A program made the translations under genes and the position numbers. 64,000 nt of DNA, taken from Brasenia schreberi. Taxonomy: Eukaryota; Streptophyta; Magnoliopsida; Nymphaeales; Cabombaceae. The stretch is from assembly GCA_036023115.1 (NCBI GenBank), contig JAYKKT010000079.1:11895501-11959500 (forward strand), written 5' to 3'. A model generated the notes under the pieces. That model saw only the letters and a program-made list of their open reading frames with translations. It had not been told where the DNA came from and made no database searches. Within the stretch, counting starts at the first letter, position 1; each line of letters starts with the position of its first letter. Below, in pieces: positions 18,746-30,420 of this stretch.

Positions 18746-21700
18746 TGTAAACACCCCAAAATCTCATGACTTTCTAAAAACATACCTAGTTTACAAAAGC
18801 AGCCCCAAAGGGCCATTTTGAGTTTGGAAACCCAGGAGCCTTCTAGAAGCCCTGTACATATTCAAAAACATGTACATACAGTTTTAAAACTCTGTACATA
18901 TTGTTTTTAATCTTGTAAATAGTGTTTTGAAGTCCTTTATCAAATAAGAGTTTTTGAAACCCGGGCTAAGCCCCACTTTCCCAAAACCCAAATGGGAACA
19001 AGTGGAGTATGCGAAGACGACACCTGATCTAGAAACAGCCCAGCAAGTCGTTCATGAAGGCCAATACCAGAAGCAGCTTCATAAGTCTGTTCTGAAGCCT
19101 AGAAGAGCAACCTGGCCTAATAAAAGCCAGGTTCGAAAGGCGAAAGGAAGGCCCAAGCACGAAGCAGATGGCAAGCTCGGAGCACCATAAAGCCAGATCA
19201 ACCATTCTCACTCAAGCATCCCGAATCAGAACCGGAAAGACCAGAAATGAGCAAAAACGAAGTCCAAAAGGCATAAAGGAGTCCAAACGACACAGATTGG
19301 GGAAACCCAACACCAGACGGGTCATTGATGAAACCAGGACCCGCACAGATCGTTCGCCTCGAGAAGCCAAGAAGGACTATCTAGAGAAATTTTGATTTGG
19401 ATCTGGACCATAAATATCCAGATCCAAATCCATATAATGAATAGTGTTTGGATTTGGGCCAATCTAGATAGTGTTTGGGTCGATCCAAATAGTGTTTGGA
19501 TTTGGATTGGATCCAAATATTGTTTGGATTGGATCAGATCTGGACCAAAATATCCAGATCCATATCCATAAAAATGTTGGATTTATATCGGATACGGATC
19601 TTAAAATATCTGAGATCCAAGATCCAAGATCCAAATCCAAATAGTGTTTGGATTTGGGTCTGGATCCAGATCTCAAACCCAAACCCAAATCCAAGACGCA
19701 CCTCAAATGCCTATAAATAGACGTGAGGGGTCCCAAACAAGGGGTTCACGTGAATTTGAAGGGAGGACTTGGAGGAGAGAGAAGGTGCTTAGGTGAGTGT
19801 TTAGTGCTTTCTTTTGTTTTAGGGTTTTTAATTGTGGGTTAGTGTAGGGTTAGTTAAGGGCTGCCCCACCCTAATTGAAAGGTTGATTTTGCTTGGACAA
19901 GGAGGTTTAAGGTGGTTGATTGGAGCTTAAGCACACCCTAAACCGGCATTAAGAGGTAAGCCCCCTAATACACCCTAAACCCTTCTTCTTACCCCCTCTA
20001 AACCATCCTAAAACCCCCTCAACCGACCTCACCTAATCCTAATCAAACCCACCTATGACCCTAACCGACTCCCCCCTAAACCTCCCGGTCACCCTAACCT
20101 CACCCGTTCCCGCGCTGTGCGCCCTGCACGCGCCCCACACCCTGCACGCACCCCGTTGCCCTGCCACCAGCCTGACGTCCACCCTTAGCCGACCTACTCC
20201 CTGCCACTACCACCGACCTATTCCCGGCCACTACCACCACATCCCCACCACTCCACCGCCACTACCACCACATCCCCACCACTCCACCGACCCCAACCAC
20301 TACCTACCACCACCACTACCTATCCTAACTGACCTACCCCATGTCCTAACCGAACTCATCCTAGCTAGACACTCTCCTACCCGCAGCCATCATTCCATCA
20401 CCCCACCTACCTAGTGTCGTGACCCCTAGCTCCCTTACACACCCCAACCACCTAACACATACCCGACTCTCATCCACCGCCTTAGACATCCCATGCCCCA
20501 TCCGTGACCCATAGCTCCCATATACCTCATACCCTTCCACCTACCTAGTGTCGTGACCACTTGCTTAGAACCCCCAACCGAACCCATCCTAGTCTAGTAT
20601 CCCATATATCAGCCATAACCTATCTCATACCCTATCTCCTATCCCCTACCCTAACTTACACCCTTCCATCACTCCACTCAAGTCCCAACATCCGCAGCCA
20701 CCTTACCCATCCCTTACCCAACCAAACTCGCCACCCTTTAGTGTCGTGAACCTCATCCCTCAAGCCTAACCTCACGCTTAAGGGCTACGTTCAGCCACCT
20801 TTTGCTTCAAGCTTCAAGGAAGACTCAATCGTGGGTGTGAAGCCAAGCAAACTCATGAAGATTGGAGTGGACAAACATCCGAATCATGTAAGTGTTTTAA
20901 TTCGATATTTCATATCTCCTTTCTATGCTTTGATTCAATTTGGATACGGGGTTGTATTAACGGAGCCTTGCCTCCCCCCAATTGTAATAACTTGGTTTGC
21001 TACACGAAGCACACACGAGCACTTGAGCCTTAGCTCTTACTCGTACACAAGCACCCACGTGCACCATTAAGCATTCGCTCTTACTCCTAAGACTCTAGTA
21101 AGAGCTGCATGAGTTGTCTTTAATTTTATACACTCACACACGCGTGCATTAAGCCTTCGCTCTTATTCTATATATGTAGTTCAATTTAGCTGGGTTGTTA
21201 CATTAACTCGTGTGAGTTTGTCTTTCATTTACACACTCGCACACAAAGAACACCCGAGCACTTGCTCATGCACCTCACGCACCATTTCGGCCTTCGTAGC
21301 CGCTAAGATATAGTCATATTTCTATACTTTCTACTGCGTTTTCCTGGTTCAGCTACGTGTGTGTCTTTCCATTTACACACAAACACAACACGTGCACGTT
21401 GGTGACCTTCGGGCCCATATATATATATAGTTGTATTTCCCTTCCGCTATGTCTTTAAATTTTGGGTTTTAAGGTTCAGTTGTGTGAGTTGCATTTCCAT
21501 TTATACACGGCATACACTTACATAATTGAGCCTTTCCGCTCTTAAGATATTGCTATATTTCTCTTTTGCAATTTCGCTTCGGCTATGTCTTTCAATTCTG
21601 GGTTTTCCCGTTCAGTTGTGTGAGTTTGCATTGCATATTTGCCATACCACGAGATAGGGCGCATATTGCATCAAAGTAACCTCGAACTACCCATGCAAAA

Positions 21701-22081
21701 CTCGCCAAATTGAGCATTGGATGCACACAACTACACGCCTAAATTGGCTAAAACCCAAGACATAGGAAACGTGGAAATCCCACGTTGATAAAATTTGCAG
21801 CAAGACAAACTAAACCGAATCAAACACGTTGCATATTTTCAAAAGGTCATGTTTGCTCAAAATCGCGTTTTTTAAGCGTACAGACTGACCCTTGAGCATC
21901 GGTTCAAGAAGGTCTGCGACGAAAAGAGCCTTGTCCACAGTCGCCCCCTAAGTCAGATATTTTCAAAACTTACTTCGCTAGCTTGAGTAAGCTAGCTGGC
22001 ATGCCCTTTAAGCGACTTAGACATATGAAAAGGTTCACTTCAGGCCTAAGAACCCGGAGTGGAAATTTCCGCGTGTCTACA
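18746..22081 (+). repeat. Tat-4 3' LTR (3336 bp)
   Basis: Starts TGTAAACACC after the polypurine tract and ends TGTCTACA at 22081. The right flank ATGGC begins integrase of Tat-5, so Tat-4 inserted there. TATA (TATAAATA) is at 19712-19719, the GTAAGT donor at 20888-20893, the GGAG...CTCCCCC block at about 20948-20978, and hairpins at 21881-21916 and 21977-21996. A long GATCCAAATCC-type tract with CCAAACACTATTTGG palindromes lies at 19390-19700. A C-rich segment (19960-20760) produces Pro-rich chance frames. Confidence 0.88.
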
Positions 22082-22560
22082 ATGGCATGGGAAGCTCGAT
22101 GAAGCCTTATGGGCTTACAGAACTTCCATTCGAACACCCACAATGCCACCCCATTTGAGTTGGTCTATGGTACAAATGCCATACTCCCCATTCATACAAT
22201 ATTATATTCATTCCATACATCACTTGCACTAGATCTTTCATTAGAAACCCTACAGCATACCAGAATGATGGAACTTGATTTGTTAGATGAAAAAACGCTC
22301 CTTGCTATGGATCATACACATGCATATAGGAAAAGGATAGCCCTACATTATGATAAGCACATGAAAGCTCGCCACTTCAAAGTGGGAGACCTTATGCTCA
22401 AGACCATTCATCACCGAGGCCCCCACCCCCTTGGAAAGTGGCGGCCTAAGTGGGATGGCCCTTATATTGTACGAGAAATCACTACAAACAATGCATATTG
22501 GTTAATTGATGTTGAGGGTAGGAATTTAGTAGACCCTATAAGTGCCAATATTTGAAAAAA
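22082..22560 (+). pseudogene. Tat-5 integrase C-terminal fragment
   Basis: Begins in the integrase core at the point homologous to WHEKLDEALWAYRTS of Tat-4, immediately after the Tat-4 LTR. Frame 22109-22555 carries FELVYGTNAILPIHT, the GDLMLK motif and GKWRPKWDGPYIV. A deletion near the 5' end (PTMPPHLS alternative frame) and a frame change near the end (ISANI*) mark decay. Everything upstream lies beyond the nested Tat-4 insertion, outside the window. Confidence 0.85.
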
Positions 22561-23712
22561 TACCATGTGTAGGGTCTAAGCTAAATCCATTGGAAAATGT
22601 TTTAAAATGGGATCTCCTGTGAACTTATGGAAGGAAGGATTAAGGTGGATCGTGTGACCCTGAATAAGGGAATCAATGCTTTTGAAAAGTGGAGTTTTCA
22701 AAATCAATGGGTTACATTTCAAAAATCTTCATCTTACAAAAGAGGGCCTTTTTCAACATAGCAAAATATTTTCAAGTAGTACCTACTATTTTAAAATAGG
22801 GTGATCTTAGATGAATCGAGTAAACCATTGGGATAAGTCTCTCCCCTCATCACTTCTCTTCTCCAAAAAAGGAAAATTTGGCAAAAAAACAGAAAGAGGA
22901 TATGAAAATCCCACCAAAAGTTCCCTTCCAAAAGAAGGCAAAATGGGAAAAAGAAAGAAAATAGTTCTTTGATTGAAAAAGAAAAGAGGGAAAAACAAAA
23001 GAAAAATCATCTAAAATAGGAGGCCCTCTATGAAAGAAAAAGAAAAAAATTTCCAAAAAGCTCAAAAGAGCAAATTTTCTGTCTCTTTTCCTTAAACCAC
23101 GGGACGCTTCAGAAGAGACCGTGGTAACTCTTTCCCATATTCCTATGATTTATCCCAATGGAAAAAGGTTTATTTCGAAGAGTCCTAGAGTAAGAATAGG
23201 ATCTTCTTATTTGAATCTCATTTTGTTTGAGAATTAGACGTTGTTGAGTAAGACGTAGAAATTTTGTAATGTTTCCCAGTTTTTCTTATAAAATCTCCAC
23301 TAAGTAGTAGGTATTAAGACTCAAGTGAAGGGAAACACAAGAAGCTAGAAATCCTTCCTTGCGATGAAAGCTAAAAGGGTTTTCCCTCTTTCGAAATCAA
23401 ATTTGGAAAAATCCCAAACATCAAGCAACATGAGACCAGCTCACTTGGGGTAGCCAGCCTTCATGAGCCTCCCCAAGTTCAATCATTGAATAGAGTCTCT
23501 AGAAAATCATATTCTCCGACATATCATCCATGTCACTCACTCATGCCCATGCATGCACACAAGGTCGTCGAGTATATGATCCCAATTAGGACTGGAACCA
23601 CAACAGGCCAAATCCCCTCTTACCTATCATAAAGAAAACGGTTTTTAGAATGCTGGGATGATCCATATTCTCAAGAAAAGAACTAGGAAGAAAAGCAAAT
23701 GGGTGTTTTCTT
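22561..23712 (+). other. Tat-5 3' untranslated region
   Basis: Non-coding, homologous to the Tat-4 3' region. The conserved hairpin ACCACGG...CCGTGGT is at 23096-23125 with the loop GACGCTTCAGAAGAGA. The antisense frames at 22807-23065 are Phe-rich complements of a purine-rich tract. Confidence 0.7.
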
Positions 23713-23760
23713 CTTTGACATTATCCAAATACATTTGGATCAATGCCAAAGAGGGGCATC
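23713..23760 (+). other. Tat-5 palindrome and polypurine tract
   Basis: The same 38-nt palindrome as in Tat-4 (with a one-base insertion in the 3' arm, GGATCAATGCC), followed by AAGAGGGGCATC and the LTR start at 23761. Confidence 0.8.
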
Positions 23761-26141
23761 TGTAAACACCCAAAATGGGGATGTTTTCAAAAACTTCTAA
23801 ATTTCAAAAACCAGCTTACAACCATTTTGAACTTTTAAAAACCCTAAAATTTTGAAATGCAAACCTTTTCGGAAAATATTTTAAAATAAAGGTTTTAAAT
23901 TCAAGTAAAAAACCCATGGATTGCAAAATAGCTCAAGAAGGACAGGTGAAACCTGATCCAAAATCCAGCATGAGATCAAGTCAAAAAGTGAAGGAGAGGC
24001 CCAACCTATCCGGATAAAAGCGAGACGGAAGATGGAACCCGGTGTCCATTTCAAAAGACAAGTTCAACTTCAGAAATGCAAAATGAAACCAAGACCCTGA
24101 TGAAGCCATCAAAAATCAAAGATCGGGCCTATGAAAATGGAAATCAGTGTCCACTTCAAAATCTAGGATCAACCTCATTAAGTGCAAGCTCAAGATGGGG
24201 CCAGATAGATCAAAACCAAACATCAAAATGTCCTAAAAGCAAGAAATTGACCGATCAAAAGGACTGAGAAAAACTCAGCCTAAAATCGGGTCACCGAGGA
24301 ATCGGAACCCGCTCAAAAACTGTTCGTTTTATGCCCCAAAGAAGGACACAAAGAAAATTTTTTGGATTGAATCTGGACCAAAGGATCCAGATCCATGCTC
24401 CCAAGAAAGGACCCTTGGATCGGGTTGGACCAAAGGATCCAACCCGCCCCAAGGGATCCACTCCCTTGGCCTATAAATAAGGCCAAGGGGGGGGCTTGAG
24501 AGGGGGTTGGAGGCTTGAGGAGAGAGGAGAGAAGGTGGAGCACGTGAAGGACTTGGGAGCTTGGAGTGATCAAGGCTTGGGGCTTGGCAAGTGGAGGACC
24601 TAGCCAAGTTGGAGGGCTCGATCAAGGGAGGACCCGACCATAGGGTGAGCTCGAGCTTGAAGGTGGAGCACCCGGCCAAGTTGAAGGAGCTCGGTTGGAG
24701 GTAAGCCTAACCCTAGCTTTGTGTGGGCTGCACCTTGGCCGAGTGGGAATGCTTGGAGCGAGGGGCTCCCCCTTGGCCGAGTGATCAAGGTTGGACGCTT
24801 GAAGGTGGAGCACGGCCAAGGTTGAAGGCTGGCCGAACTACACCAAGACTGAACCATGGGTTGCACCTTGGAGGACGCGAGTGCAAGGCTTGGAGCTTGA
24901 AGAAGGCATGGGCTGCATTAAGGCCAAACCAAGGAACTGCACCAAGACTGAACCGTGGGCTGACTTGGACCGAACCAAGGGTGAAGGTGTGGGCTCGAGT
25001 GAACCAAAGGGGATGCACCAAGGGCTGGATCGAAGGGAAAAACTTGTAAGTTCTTTTAACTTTGATTTTATACCGTTTTCTCCATTAAATTCAATTCAAA
25101 AGGGGGTTGTATTAATGGAGCGAAGCCTCCCCCCATGTTGTAATATTTGTACATAAACACTATCGCACCCACGAGCACTTGAGCCTTTTCACTCTTTACA
25201 CTCACGTGCACTCGAGCCTTTTAGCTCTCTGCCTCAATATACGTTATAAACATTCTATACTTCGAACTCCCTCTTTTTTTAAGCAAGTATACATATTTCA
25301 TTTCGTGTGAGTTTTACATAAATTTCTTTACGTATAAACATTCTATACTTTGAACTCCCTCAATATACGTATGCATTCACTCTAATTTCTTTACGTTAAT
25401 TCATGAATATAGAGTAAATGCTCTTTCATTTCGTGTGAGTTTTACTTTCGTAAACATAGAGTGAATGCACTTTCAATTTGCATGAGTTTTACTTTCGTGA
25501 ACGTAGAGTAAATGCATTTTCAATTTGCGTGAGTTTTAATTTCATGAAAGTAGAGTGAATGCACTTTCAATTCGCATGAGTTTTACTTTCGTGAAAGTAG
25601 AGTGAATGCACTTTCAATTCGCGTGAGTTTTACTTCGGATGTAGAGTGGGGTGCAATTTCAATTTGGGTGAGTTTGCATCATCGTTCTCAAAAGCCCAAA
25701 ACAGAATTTATATCATCTCTGCATCCACTCATTGCAGCAAATCGCTCAAACACTCACTCCAATCACATTGAAACTAGGCCCACACACTCCACACACAACA
25801 GGCCAAAATAAATAAAGCTTGCAAAAATCTTAGGGTCGTCCAACCATCTCGTAATAAAATTGGAAAAGAGTAAACGAACCAAATTCGTTCAAAACACTTG
25901 TCGTTTGAAGTAAAACTTGTTTGAAAATCGAAGTTCCTAAGCGCTTAAACTGACCCTTAAGCATCAGTTAAAGAAGGTTTAAAGCGAAAAGAGTCCGCTT
26001 GCCTACAATCTTCAAAGTCAGAAAATCATTTTAAAATATTCGCTAGTTTCAATAAGCTAGCTGGAACGCTCACGCAAGCGTAGGCACGAAAAGGTTCACT
26101 TCGAGTTTTCTAACTTGGGAGTGGAAATTTTCATGTTTACA
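23761..26141 (+). repeat. Tat-5 3' LTR (2381 bp)
   Basis: Starts TGTAAACACC, ends TGTTTACA; the right flank GATTG begins a minus-strand integrase fragment of Tat-6. TATA (TATAAATA) is at 24472-24479, the GTAAGT donor at 25046-25051, the GGAG...CTCCCCC block at 25102-25134, hairpin 1 at 25945-25982 (TTAAAC/GTTTAA stem) and hairpin 2 at 26042-26061. It lacks the GATCCAAATCC tract and belongs to a different LTR subfamily from Tat-4. Confidence 0.87.
25436..25671 (+). repeat. 47-bp tandem repeat in the Tat-5 LTR (about 5 copies)
   Basis: The unit begins GAGTTTTACTTTCGT and continues through TAGAGTGAATGCACTTTCAA. Four near-regular 47-base copies are followed by a divergent fifth. It occupies the place of the 111-bp modules of the other LTRs. 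Confidence 0.85.
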
Positions 26142-26230
26142 GATTGGTCCTATGATATCAAATGTGCACATACTGAAGGGCCATGGGCTTACAATGGAAT
26201 GCAAGGTTGATGATGGGATATAAATGGCAT
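26142..26230 (-). pseudogene. Tat-6 integrase remnant (about 90 bp)
   Basis: The plus strand closely matches 29938-30009 of Tat-7 (CATGGGCTTACAATGGAATGCAAGG), the complement of the integrase zinc-domain/core junction. It is joined directly to the primer site at 26231, so the whole gag-RT region of Tat-6 has been deleted between them. The junction shows the shared bases GTCC. Confidence 0.75.
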
Positions 26231-26248
26231 GTCCCACCGGGCATGCCA
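26231..26248 (-). other. Tat-6 primer binding site
   Basis: GTCCCACCGGGCATGCCA on the plus strand, identical to the other three copies. It sits inside the LTR at 26253, on the side where a 3' LTR of Tat-7 should have a target duplication. Confidence 0.85.
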
Positions 26249-26252
26249 ATTC

Positions 26253-28423
26253 TGTAGATATGAAATTTTCACTCCAAGCCTATATAGAGACTTAAGCAAA
26301 ACTTTAAGTACTACTTTGTGCGCGAGCGTGCCAGCTAGTTTCTAAAAACTAGCAAATGTATGAATCCGACTGGGCGATTGTGGCTAAGCGGGCTCTTTTC
26401 ACTTTAGGCCTTCTTGAACCGATGCTCAAGGGTTAGCCTAAGCACTTAAGAATTCCAAATAGACTGGTGATATTCCAAACTCACGTGAAAACAAGGTGTT
26501 GAGAAATGACAAACTAGTGCACTTAGTTTCCAAGTTCAAAATGTACAAGTTATGAAAAACAGAATCTTCTGTTTTCAGAATTTTTTTCCTAAATTATTTT
26601 GAGTACCCTCAAACCTCCAAAAATCACCAAAATTTTAGAAGACTAAGCCTGAGATGTGAAGAGTCTAGAACACTTTTTAGATTTGAATTCAGGGTTAGGA
26701 TATTATAGAATTAATTGAATGAATTGCCTCTACTCAAACACCCAGAACTGTTCTATCACAAAAATATAAAGGCTAAAAAATGAGCCTGTATCTTGATGCT
26801 CAGAGTTTCAAATTTAATGAATTTAGTCTTGTTGGAAATCTATGGATGTCAGCCTTCCAATAAACCAAGAATCACTGATTTTGAATGTCTACAGATAGAG
26901 TTATGGGATGATTACTCAAGCTTTATTGCAGAAAAACTGAATGGATAGACAGTTTACAAAATTTTTTCTGATCTTGCATCGTTTTAATTATATGGTTGTA
27001 CGACCCGAAAATTCTTGAAAATTTTATCAGAAGTGGACCTGTGTGCATAGATATAGTGTGAAAAATTTCGGAGGGTCTATAGCAGTAGTTCAGAAATAAA
27101 AAATCAGACAATCACCGTATGCAATAATGCTGAAAATCAGTTTTCAGGTTTTAAAATATACGTGATACAAAACTCACGTGAATCAAAATGCAACAACACA
27201 ACATCTTGAAATTAAATGTTGAAGGAAAATGAATTGAAATATATCTAATAGCTTAAGCATAAAGGAGATAAGAAGATATAGAGTGTTTATAGAATATACT
27301 GGGGTAAAATCAAGAACTCAAACACATAGAGTGCATAAGCAAAGGAAAGGAAAATTTCAGCACATCTACTTCTATTACATCATGGGGGAGACAAAGCACC
27401 ATTAATACAACCCCTTTTTCAATTGAATAATGAGAAGAGATTGAGATTTAATCAAGTTTAGAACCAGCACTTACTCGGATTCTCAAGGAGATGCCCTCCA
27501 AAGATGGTACTCAACCCTCTTTTTCCCTTCTTTTCACTCAATTCTCTCACTCAAACTCAAGAGCCTTGATCCTAACACCCTCTTTCCTCTCTAAGCCTCT
27601 CACTAGGAGCCTATTCTCTCACTCAAGCAGCCCAAAGTGCAACAACTTCTCCAAGAACTCTCCAATGATGCATCCCCCCCCCCCCCCTTGGCCTCTATTT
27701 ATAGGCCAAGGGAGCTCTTCTAGGCCCATCCTTGGGGTGGGTGGTCCAAAATCCAAACCCAACCCCAAGGGTCTTTATTCACGTAGATGAGAGAGAGGAG
27801 TGGTCTCGTTTTGGTCAGCCATGGACCAGCCCCATGTGGGCTGGTTGTAGACTTGATTAGGTGCACCTATCCATGGCTAGCTAGGTGCTTGAACCTTCCA
27901 AGTTCAAACGACCGACTCTTGCTTCTTCGAGTGGCTTCATTTGTTGATTTCTCCACTTAATCAAGGATAGGTAGAAAGGTGATTTGATAAATTTTGGTCC
28001 ACGGATATAGAATGAACAAGGCTAGAAAAATCCAGATATTGGTTGAATTAAAAACATTCAGTTCAAGTAGGGCTTGATGTTTAATTCAATTCAATCATGT
28101 CTAGGATTTGGTTGAAGTGGGCTGGGTTTGATGAGGTTGTCCACCTTGATTTGATATTGGGTGAGGATATGCTTTTGACTTGAACTCCTCCCTTGATTTT
28201 TGGCTTGTCCTTTACAAAATCATCCTTGTCTCAAGGCGGGCCCCATCGGTCAACCTTATTTACTCCAATCTTCTGGGCTTTATACTTTTAACTTTATTTT
28301 AAAACTATTTAAAATCTTTGTTTTAAAGATTTAAAATCTTTATTTTAAAGCTAAAAGATTTAAAAGAAGTCATTTTTCGAATTTTGGAGTATTTTCAGAA
28401 AATTTTTATTTAGGGTGTTTACA
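26253..28423 (-). repeat. Hybrid LTR: 3' LTR of Tat-7 fused with 5' LTR of Tat-6 (2171 bp)
   Basis: Flanked on the right by the Tat-7 polypurine tract (as a 3' LTR) and on the left by a primer site (as a 5' LTR). Together with the orphan LTR piece 51450-52512, this is explained by Tat-7 inserting in the Tat-6 LTR, then recombination between the Tat-7 3' LTR and the rest of the Tat-6 LTR. TATA (minus TATAAATA) is at 27696-27703, the donor at 27469-27474, the GGAG-type block at about 27384-27414 and hairpins at 26404-26441 and 26334-26353. A run of about 15 C lies near 27673. Confidence 0.8.
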
Positions 28424-29640
28424 GATGCCCCTCTTTGGCATTAATCTAAATTTATTTGGATAATGGTAAAGAAGAAAACACCCTTTTTATTTACTTCCCA
28501 AATTTTTTTGAGAATATAAATCATCCTTCATTTCATAAAATCATTTTCCTTGGATCATAATAGAGGGGATTTTAGCCAAAGGGGACTTGACTCACACTGG
28601 ATATATGTCTTAAACACGATCATGCATGAACAACTTTGGATGTATGCATGCATGGTGTGTAATACAAATGAAGTGTGGATTTTTAGAGACTTATTTAAGA
28701 GATAGGTGAGCTTGAGGAGAAGCCTATGAAGCTGGCTGCGCCAAGTGAGACAATTCGATATCGTTTGACATTTTGGGTTTTCAAAATTCATTTTGAAAGA
28801 GAACTCCTTTTAGTTTCTATCAAAAGGACTTCCAATTGTTCATATTTCCCTTCATTTGGGTTTCAATACCTACTACTTAGTAGAGGTTTTGTAGGAAATT
28901 TTGGAAAACATTTCAAAATTCCATTTCCCATACAATAAAGTCTAATTCTCAAACAAAATGAAATCCAAATAAGTAGATTCTATTCCTACATTAGGATTTT
29001 CATGGATAAACCTTTCAATATTGGGGTAATTATAGGGATTTGGGAAAGAATTACCACAGTCTCCTCTGAAGCGTCCTGTGGTTTAAAGCAAAAAGATGGA
29101 AAATTGCTCTTTTTGAACTTTGGCTTTTCTATCAATATGGAGGGCCTCTCTTTTTTTCTTTTTGGAGGATTTTTTTGTATTCCCGCTTTCTTTTTTTCTT
29201 TTTCATTCAAAGAGAAGACCTCTTTCGGATGAATGTTTATATTCCCTCTTTCTATTTGAAAGGAATACCTCTTTCAGAGGAGTTTTTGTATTCTCTTTTT
29301 CTTTTGATTTTGTCAATTTTCCTTTTGGAAGAGAAGTAAAATGAGGGAAAACTTATCCCTTTGGCTACTCAATTTAACCAAGATCATCCAATTTCCTAAT
29401 AGCATCTACCATTTGAAAATATTTTGCTATATTGAATAAGGCTTCATTTTGTAAGCTAAAGATTTTTGGAATGTTACCAAATGATTTTTGAAAACTCTAC
29501 TTTTCATGAAGCATCGATTCCCTCATTTAGGGCGATACAATCAATCTTGATCCTTCTTTCAAGAAGTTCAAAGGAGATCGATTTTAAAAATCTTTTTCAA
29601 AAGAATTTAACATAGACCCTATACATGATATTTTTTTCAA
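28424..29640 (-). other. Tat-7 3' untranslated region, palindrome and polypurine tract
   Basis: On the minus strand, AAGAGGGGCATC abuts the LTR at 28423. The palindrome is at 28433-28471 with some decay (AATTTAGATT). The covarying hairpin ACCACAG...CTGTGGT is at 29053-29082. Repeats of ACCTCTTTCGGA/GGAGTTTTTGTATTC occur at 29216-29310. The open frames here are chance frames. Confidence 0.75.
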
Positions 29641-30420
29641 GCATTGGTCATTTATAGGGTCTACAAAATTTCTGCCCTCAACATCAATCAACCAATATGC
29701 ATTATCGATTTTTTGTTGCCCCTTTTATGATATGGGGACATTTCCACTTGGGCTGCTACATTTTTGGGCCTCTTTAGGTGAATGATGTGCATGTGATGCA
29801 TGACTTGTGAAAATATATCCCATGTGATATGGTGGAGATACATGCTTTATAAGATGATGAATATATCTAATCTCCATGAAAGGTATTTAGGGAATGCATT
29901 CTACATGCCCCTAGTTTGGTGGAGATGGATCTTAGATATCAAATGCCCACATGGTGAAGGACCATGGGCTTACAATAGAATGCAAGGTGGATGATGGGAT
30001 ATGAATGGCATGTCCATGCAGTTGACATTGATGACATTTCCTAACATGATCATGGCAATCTTGCTTAAGGGTGGACCAAAAATAACCGGCCCTAAGTATC
30101 TTCATGGCCATCATATTTGCATTAACATGCCTCACAATACTCCATCGTGGAACTCACGCATTATAGTTCTAGCCTCATCAAGGTCTACACATCTCAACAA
30201 GATGTCAGTAAAACACTTTGTGTAAAGAATCCCTCCCAAAATCACATATCGGGTTGAAAATTTTTATAAAAGCTTTATCCTTGGAAGAAACAAATTCGGG
30301 AAATCCTCTATTTTCTAAAAAGTTCTTAATGTCTTGAAACCAATGTTTTTCCATGGAATTTTGGTCATTTTGGCAAATCTCCAAATCGTGGGTGGACGGA
30401 GTGGGTGAGTGCCAAATTTC
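29640..30420 (-). pseudogene. Tat-7 integrase, heavily decayed
   Basis: The best-preserved stretch is 29932-30135 (HVNANMMAMKILRAGYFWSTL, then CHDHVRKCHQCQLHG, then FTMWAFDI), the zinc domain and start of the core. Toward lower coordinates the core is lost and replaced by short unaligned sequence. At the extreme end, near 29650-29700, the complement of the pol C-terminal motif (an initial YWLIDVE-like match) is visible. Confidence 0.78.

Noticed and set aside
22807..23065. Phe-rich minus frames (22807-23065, also 17718-18080 and 29120-29344 on plus)
   Set aside because: They are translations of the pyrimidine side of a purine-rich 3'-UTR tract shared by the Tat elements.
24329..24866. Open frames on both strands of the Tat-5 LTR (24313-25156)
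   Set aside because: Low-complexity GGAG/CTTGG sequence just after the TATA box; no family motif, frames overlap on both strands.
25436..25671. CRISPR-like array (47-bp units in Tat-5, 111-bp units elsewhere)
   Set aside because: No unique spacers between repeats, no cas genes, and the arrays lie inside plant LTRs.
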